From Pseudanabaena sp. M53BS1SP1A06MG (GTDB lineage Bacteria > Cyanobacteriota > Cyanobacteriia > Pseudanabaenales > Pseudanabaenaceae), in the NCBI GenBank assembly GCA_020404105.1, contig JADBWH010000132.1, positions 1 to 40,585 on the forward strand: a stretch of DNA of 40,585 nucleotides, read 5' to 3'. Made by a program: the position numbers and the translations under genes. Each line of letters begins with the position of its first letter. Position 1 is the first letter of the stretch. This document shows, in pieces, positions 35,911 through 40,585 of this stretch. The notes below the pieces were generated by a model. The model made no database searches. It had not been told where the DNA came from and saw nothing but the letters and a program-made list of their open reading frames with translations.

Positions 35911-38900
35911 TTATAGTGGAAAAGCATTAGCAACTAATGATTCTAAAAGAATATACATATCTTTAGCTAGTTTCTTAGGATTCCAGAGAGGTGCTAATGT
36001 CTCAGACCTCTTTGATTGGATTAATTTTTCTTGAATTGAGAGTCTCAGTGATTTATCTTTGCCTAACTTAATTCCCCAATCTACGTATTCTTCCCAAGTG
36101 GTGGCTATACCTTCTTGGATTCCAACAGATTGAAGAAACGAGTAACCCATTCTAGAAAAAGATTGGTGACCGACTCTAGTGACTACTGGTAAGTTTAGCC
36201 AAAGTGCTTCAAGATTATGACTACCACCATTGTAGGGGTAAGAATCAAGATAAATGTCTGCTAGTAAGTAAGCTGATCGATGCTCTTCTTCGGTTTTATA
36301 GCTTGGGAGGAATTTAACACGATCGCAATCTACACCTTGATCATTACATTCTTGATGATAAATGGCTCGAATAACCTCATGATCTCCAGATCCTTTGTGC
36401 ATTAGTACAGAATTAGGTACTTGATTGAGAATGCTAATACAGGCTTTTGCCCCATCATGGTTAAACTTACGTCCAGGAGCAGCAAAAAGATAGGCAATCT
36501 GCTCGGGTAGGATGCCTAAACTTGATCTTTGTTCATCTCTATTTATGGGCACATATTCAAATCCTGCGATCGCCATGTGTGAGTCAGGCAGTCTGACAAG
36601 ATTCTCTAAATAATATTGATCGGATGTAGAAGGATGTGTGTAATGATCGCAAAGAGTATAGTTATTAGACGAGACAAATGGTGCGTCAAATCCCAGCCAA
36701 GAAATACAAACTGGAGCAAGCTTACGATATAAAACAAGAATATTTAATGGAATCGTTACAGAGTCTAAATCTATTAAGATATCTAGCTCATCCTGCAAAA
36801 TATCGGTTACTACTCTCTCAAACCTCGAAGCAAAAGTGTTATTAGGTTGGAAATGTAAATCTTGGTTATCGTACCAGTAATACTTTTTAGCAACCCTTTC
36901 AAACATCTGTGTGCGATCATCAGGTTCGATTTTGCCAGTATTGTAAAGATAAATATGTGGTGTTAGATGAGATAACTCGCGGATCACGTCCAAACTACAC
37001 CAGCCAACTGGATGCCTAGCAAAATGAGGTGATAGAAATCCTATCTTGAGCGAAGATTTTTCCTGACTGGAAAACTTCGGTTGATAATTGCGAGATTGTT
37101 GGTTAACAGGTTGATAATCAGTCTTTGTTTGGACTATTATTTTTTCTGAATACAAATTACCAATAAATTTATACAGATTTGTATTAAGACTAATATCATC
37201 TCTAATACTTGAAATAAAAAATAGAAAATTATTATAAAGAACTTCAATCTCAATTTTTGTTAAAACATTTCTATGTTCTAATACATAATTTTCTAACTCA
37301 TAAAGCTTGGCTTTAGCAATATCAACAAGTCCTGATGGAGTGTAGTTCATAATGTAATTAACTAACGATCTCACCTTGTCATTTTTATGACAGGCTTCAA
37401 CAAATTGATCAGCTATCTCTCGACGCAATTTATAGTTGTGATGTAAAGGACTTTCTGAATTTGATAAAACGTCATTGTTGAAATTCCAGAAGGCATCCCC
37501 AAAATCAGGTTTTATTTGTAAAGCTCTTCTATAGCATTCGCTAGCCTCTTGCAATTGCTTAGTTTGGCTAAAGACATGACCGAGATTGCAATAAACTTGA
37601 GCATTATCAGGATTGATCGCGATCGCTTCATGTAAAGTCGTAATGGCTTCTTGGTACTTTCCTTGCTCACCTAAAGTTGCGCCAATAGAGCAAAGTGCTG
37701 ATGAACTATTAGGATCAATCTCTAGTGCAGACTGATAGCATTTAAGTGCTTCAGAGAATTTATTTTGCTCAAAGAAAACATTACCCAAAGCAAGGTGTGT
37801 CTCGATATCTTCAGGAGTCAAGGTGAGAGCTTGAGACAAGTAAGCAATAGCTTCTGCTAATTTACCTTGACGACTGTAAGTAAGTCCTAAATTATAAAGA
37901 GCATTGGCATGATTAGGATTTAAAGCAATGGTTGTTTGAAAATTAACTATTGCTTGCTCTAGATCTCCTACATTACTAAAAGAAATACCTAAGTTGTAAT
38001 AAGCATCAGCATGTTCAGGATTTAATGAAATCGCTCTTTGGAAAGATAGAATTGCATCTGGCAATTTATCTTTTTGAGCAAATACAATGCCTTGAGTATT
38101 TTGAATTTCTGACTCTGCGATGAATAGAGCGCGATCTCGCTCTGGATCTACATCTACCGTTTGATCGTCTGAGTCTAAATAATGTAACCACATTTGCTCA
38201 TAGGATTCTTCTAGATCCTTTGTAAACTGTCTAGAATTCCAAAGAGGTGCTGTTTGTCGGCCTTGTCGGAGTTTCCATGTAACTTGCTGACGAAGTTCTG
38301 TATCAGTTCCTAGCTTGACTCCCCAATCTACATATTCATCATCAGTCCAAGCAATTCCTTCAGTTATACCCGCATTAATCATCATGGTATAACTATTGCG
38401 AGCTACAAATTGCTCTCCAACCCTTGTTACAATTGGAATACCCATCCATAGAGTTTCCATCGTGTGTGTTGCACCATTGTAGGGATAGGTATCTAAAACA
38501 ATGTCGGCTATGCCCATATTGGCACGATGTTCTCGTTCTCCATGGGTAGCGGATAAAAATATTAATCTATCTTTACTTACACCTTCCAGTTCGGCGATAC
38601 GATAAAAGAATTCCTGTAGAGAACTTTTATCTCCAAATCCTTTAAGTAATAAGTAACTATTGGCAACTCGCTTAATAATCCGCATTTGTAAGCGAATTGT
38701 ATCTGGATGCCGCTTCATAGCAGATTGAGAACTGTAATAGACAACTGCATCCTTAGGAATATTTAGTAAGTCTCGGCGGATAGTTGGGGCTGATACCTCA
38801 AACCCGTCAACAGCTAGATAGGTATGTGGCAATCGCCAGATTTTCTCAGTATAGTAGTCTTGCGCTGATTCGGGTAAGACATAGGGATCAGCAATAAAAT

Positions 38901-40413
38901 AGTCAACTTTTGGTTGTCCTGCTGCATCCCAACCTAGCCAAGTTACTTGTATAGGCGCGGGCTTAAGAGCAAGAACTCCAGAAGACATGGCATTTGTACA
39001 ACTATCTAAATCGATAAGAATATCAATACCATCTTGAATAATCTGGTTAGCGATATCTACTGGGTTGTAGGACTTTTCATGATAGGTTTTCAGGAATTGT
39101 TTCTCAAACCATACTTGTAGAACATCATTTTCTTGGTAGTTTCCCAAATATCCATAGAGTTCAAAGCGCTCACGATCATGATATTGAATTAACCATCTTG
39201 CTAAGAATCCTACAGAATGCCTCCTTAGAAAATAGGATATATAACCAATCCTAAGTGGGCGGTTGGGTATATAGACTTTTTTCCTAATTGACAGACGCTT
39301 TTTATAATTCTCAATATTTTCTCTTTCACCAGCATAGATTCTTTGATAGGCTAATTGCCTAACTGCTTGCCTGATCCGATGAGCTTCTTTGGGATGATCG
39401 CTAAAATAAGGATCATAATAACCTGTGATCTGTAAATAATATGCTGCTTCTTTAAGAGATAAATTCTGAGAACCTTCATTAACAAGTTCAGCATAGTGTT
39501 GTTCACATTGTTGATACACTTTAGCAGCTTCTTCCCAGTGATTGCATTTGTATATCAAAGCCTTAATTAGCCATTGATTAGCGAGAACCTTATAAATTGC
39601 TTTCCCATTATTTTCGAGCATCAAAGCATAAAATTCTTTGGCAGTTGCTATACTTTTTTCATTGTCACCTTGATAGTTAAAATCTATAGCGTAGAGATTT
39701 GCTTCTGCATTGTTTGGATCGATGCGTAATAAACAATTTTCTAAAATGTCTACGGCAATATTTGGATAATTTACAAAATGAGCACTGCTTCTAAGCAAAT
39801 ATTCGATGATCTCTTCTTGATACTGAATGTGGGCAAAACAGATTTTTTCCACAAATTGTAAAATGATTGGCTCAGGTATTTTAAAAGTGAGTACTTCTTG
39901 TATCAGATCTAGAAGAAGTTCTGATGTGATAGGAGTAAACTCATCTGAGTCAAGTAAATCTAGAATACCTATATTAATTAATTCTTCAGGAGTAAAGGTT
40001 TTAAGTTTAATCGAGATTAAGATAATGGAAACAAGATTTGCAAGATCGTAGGGATTTATCTCTCGCAAACTATTGCGAATAGTTAGAGACTCCTGATGGC
40101 ATTCTAACGCTGCAAATCTATTGGCTTCGGCATCCAAAACTTGACTCAGTTCTTCTGTATATTGATCAATTTGTTCTACTTCTTCATCTTCTACAGCCAA
40201 TAGCCAAGTCATTTGAGCATCACTTTCTTTACCCTGTAATAATTGTGATAGCCCAAGATACCAATAACTTATTTTGCTTATATTTTCTGAGGTGAGAGAA
40301 TCTTGGTATAGCTTCTCTGCTAAGTCATATTGACTTTCAAGATAATGATTGTGAGCTTGCTTTGTTAGTTCAGATTGATTGATTAAGCCTAGAGAAGAAG
40401 AAGTCTCGATCAT
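35911..40413 (-). CDS. Double-GT41 (O-GlcNAc-transferase/SPINDLY-like) protein with TPR array
   Basis: The 1500 residues divide into an N-terminal helical region (1-380), GT41 domain A (about 384-738), six canonical TPRs (about 770-975), a helical spacer, and GT41 domain B (about 1121-1490). Each GT41 copy retains the key family residues: the HPTSH-like histidine (RRHSVG; ARHPVG), the UDP-binding lysine (AMKRHP; GRKFNH), and the DTYPYNGATHTMETLW / DSYPYNGGSHNLEALW donor loop. So both may be active. GT41 enzymes glycosylate Ser/Thr (or Asn) of proteins in the cytosol, with TPRs holding the acceptor. The gene contains two HIP1 octamers, unlike most of the island. Start ATG 40413 has no clear ribosome site. 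Confidence 0.9.
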   Translation of the reverse strand: MIETSSSLGLINQSELTKQAHNHYLESQYDLAEKLYQDSLTSENISKISYWYLGLSQLLQGKESDAQMTWLLAVEDEEVEQIDQYTEELSQVLDAEANRFAALECHQESLTIRNSLREINPYDLANLVSIILISIKLKTFTPEELINIGILDLLDSDEFTPITSELLLDLIQEVLTFKIPEPIILQFVEKICFAHIQYQEEIIEYLLRSSAHFVNYPNIAVDILENCLLRIDPNNAEANLYAIDFNYQGDNEKSIATAKEFYALMLENNGKAIYKVLANQWLIKALIYKCNHWEEAAKVYQQCEQHYAELVNEGSQNLSLKEAAYYLQITGYYDPYFSDHPKEAHRIRQAVRQLAYQRIYAGERENIENYKKRLSIRKKVYIPNRPLRIGYISYFLRRHSVGFLARWLIQYHDRERFELYGYLGNYQENDVLQVWFEKQFLKTYHEKSYNPVDIANQIIQDGIDILIDLDSCTNAMSSGVLALKPAPIQVTWLGWDAAGQPKVDYFIADPYVLPESAQDYYTEKIWRLPHTYLAVDGFEVSAPTIRRDLLNIPKDAVVYYSSQSAMKRHPDTIRLQMRIIKRVANSYLLLKGFGDKSSLQEFFYRIAELEGVSKDRLIFLSATHGEREHRANMGIADIVLDTYPYNGATHTMETLWMGIPIVTRVGEQFVARNSYTMMINAGITEGIAWTDDEYVDWGVKLGTDTELRQQVTWKLRQGRQTAPLWNSRQFTKDLEESYEQMWLHYLDSDDQTVDVDPERDRALFIAESEIQNTQGIVFAQKDKLPDAILSFQRAISLNPEHADAYYNLGISFSNVGDLEQAIVNFQTTIALNPNHANALYNLGLTYSRQGKLAEAIAYLSQALTLTPEDIETHLALGNVFFEQNKFSEALKCYQSALEIDPNSSSALCSIGATLGEQGKYQEAITTLHEAIAINPDNAQVYCNLGHVFSQTKQLQEASECYRRALQIKPDFGDAFWNFNNDVLSNSESPLHHNYKLRREIADQFVEACHKNDKVRSLVNYIMNYTPSGLVDIAKAKLYELENYVLEHRNVLTKIEIEVLYNNFLFFISSIRDDISLNTNLYKFIGNLYSEKIIVQTKTDYQPVNQQSRNYQPKFSSQEKSSLKIGFLSPHFARHPVGWCSLDVIRELSHLTPHIYLYNTGKIEPDDRTQMFERVAKKYYWYDNQDLHFQPNNTFASRFERVVTDILQDELDILIDLDSVTIPLNILVLYRKLAPVCISWLGFDAPFVSSNNYTLCDHYTHPSTSDQYYLENLVRLPDSHMAIAGFEYVPINRDEQRSSLGILPEQIAYLFAAPGRKFNHDGAKACISILNQVPNSVLMHKGSGDHEVIRAIYHQECNDQGVDCDRVKFLPSYKTEEEHRSAYLLADIYLDSYPYNGGSHNLEALWLNLPVVTRVGHQSFSRMGYSFLQSVGIQEGIATTWEEYVDWGIKLGKDKSLRLSIQEKLIQSKRSETLAPLWNPKKLAKDMYILLESLVANAFPL

Positions 40414-40470
40414 GAAAATTAAGTAAATGAGTTGTAAATATTAGTTACTGATGTTACGTGGAACAAATAT

Positions 40471-40571
40471 CACCCTCACCCCCCTGCCCCCTCTCCCAAC
40501 AAGGGAGAGGGGGAGCTAGACTAATTTCTTGTTCCCCTCTCCCTTAATGGGAGAGGGGCTAGGGGTGAGGG
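40471..40571. repeat. Nested CCCTCACCCC/GGGGTGAGGG inverted repeat
   Basis: Outer arms CACCCTCACCCC (from 40471) and GGGGTGAGGG (to 40571) enclose two smaller stems of CCCCTCTCCC/GGGAGAGGGG type. This GC-rich palindromic repeat contrasts with the AT-rich surroundings and is of a kind widely dispersed in cyanobacterial genomes, by my recollection. It lies upstream of the double-GT41 gene. Confidence 0.65.
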
Positions 40572-40585
40572 TCTTAGAAACTTCC

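Overview
The window looks like chromosomal DNA of a cyanobacterium. It carries psaD (photosystem I), petH (ferredoxin-NADP reductase), cphA (cyanophycin synthetase), ftn2/zipN (ARC6-type division protein) and a ycf49/DUF3593 pair, and the cyanobacterial octamer GCGATCGC (HIP1) is scattered through most genes. I cannot name a species. A filamentous or Pseudanabaena-like lineage would fit, but that is a guess.

Left part, 1-26.2 kb, is an ordinary housekeeping region. In order it holds: a partial, apparently frameshifted secreted-protein gene (-); a Nudix RNA pyrophosphohydrolase and the acetolactate synthase large subunit (both -); a secreted zinc metalloprotease with a sorting-type C-terminus (-); petH without the usual CpcD-like domain; a PhoR/SphS-like histidine kinase; a pentapeptide-repeat protein; a cyanobacterial hypothetical protein; an alpha/beta hydrolase; a YqgF-fold protein; psaD; recA; ftn2 (-); a TetR regulator fused to a degenerate tyrosine-recombinase-like domain (-), divergent from an acyl-lipid desaturase; a GNAT; phoU; a Nit1-type amidase; a two-part GNAT protein; cphA; a PfkB sugar kinase; and the ycf49/DUF3593 pair.

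Right part, 26.2-40.4 kb, starts with an IS1-type transposase remnant and then changes character. It is visibly AT-rich, I found only one HIP1 octamer between about 26 and 35.7 kb, and almost every gene is for sugar transfer or methylation. These are two SAM methyltransferases, two tandem paralogous GT2-TPR glycosyltransferases (the second broken by a one-base frameshift), a FkbM-FkbM-GT11 triple fusion, two GT4-like glycosyltransferases, and a 1500-residue protein with two complete GT41 (O-GlcNAc-transferase/SPINDLY-type) domains around a TPR array. It reads as a protein- or surface-glycan-modification island, probably acquired or fast-evolving. The acceptor is unknown.

Intergenic DNA is rich in small palindromic elements. 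I resolve three MITE-like families: (1) GGTAGT...ACTACC ends with 8-9 bp target duplications (copies near 8.2, 10.1 and 11.6 kb); (2) 95-bp elements with TTAGGACTTACGCA ends (18.5 and 32.6 kb); (3) elements with TATAGCAATCC ends (3.4, 18.5 and 27.4 kb, and probably 35.8 kb). At 18.5 kb a family-2 element sits inside a family-3 element. No tRNA, rRNA, CRISPR array or complete transposase gene was seen.

The least conventional item is the TetR/recombinase-like fusion. Two near-identical palindromes lie between it and the desaturase gene about five helical turns apart, which suggests a dedicated regulator of membrane-lipid desaturation.
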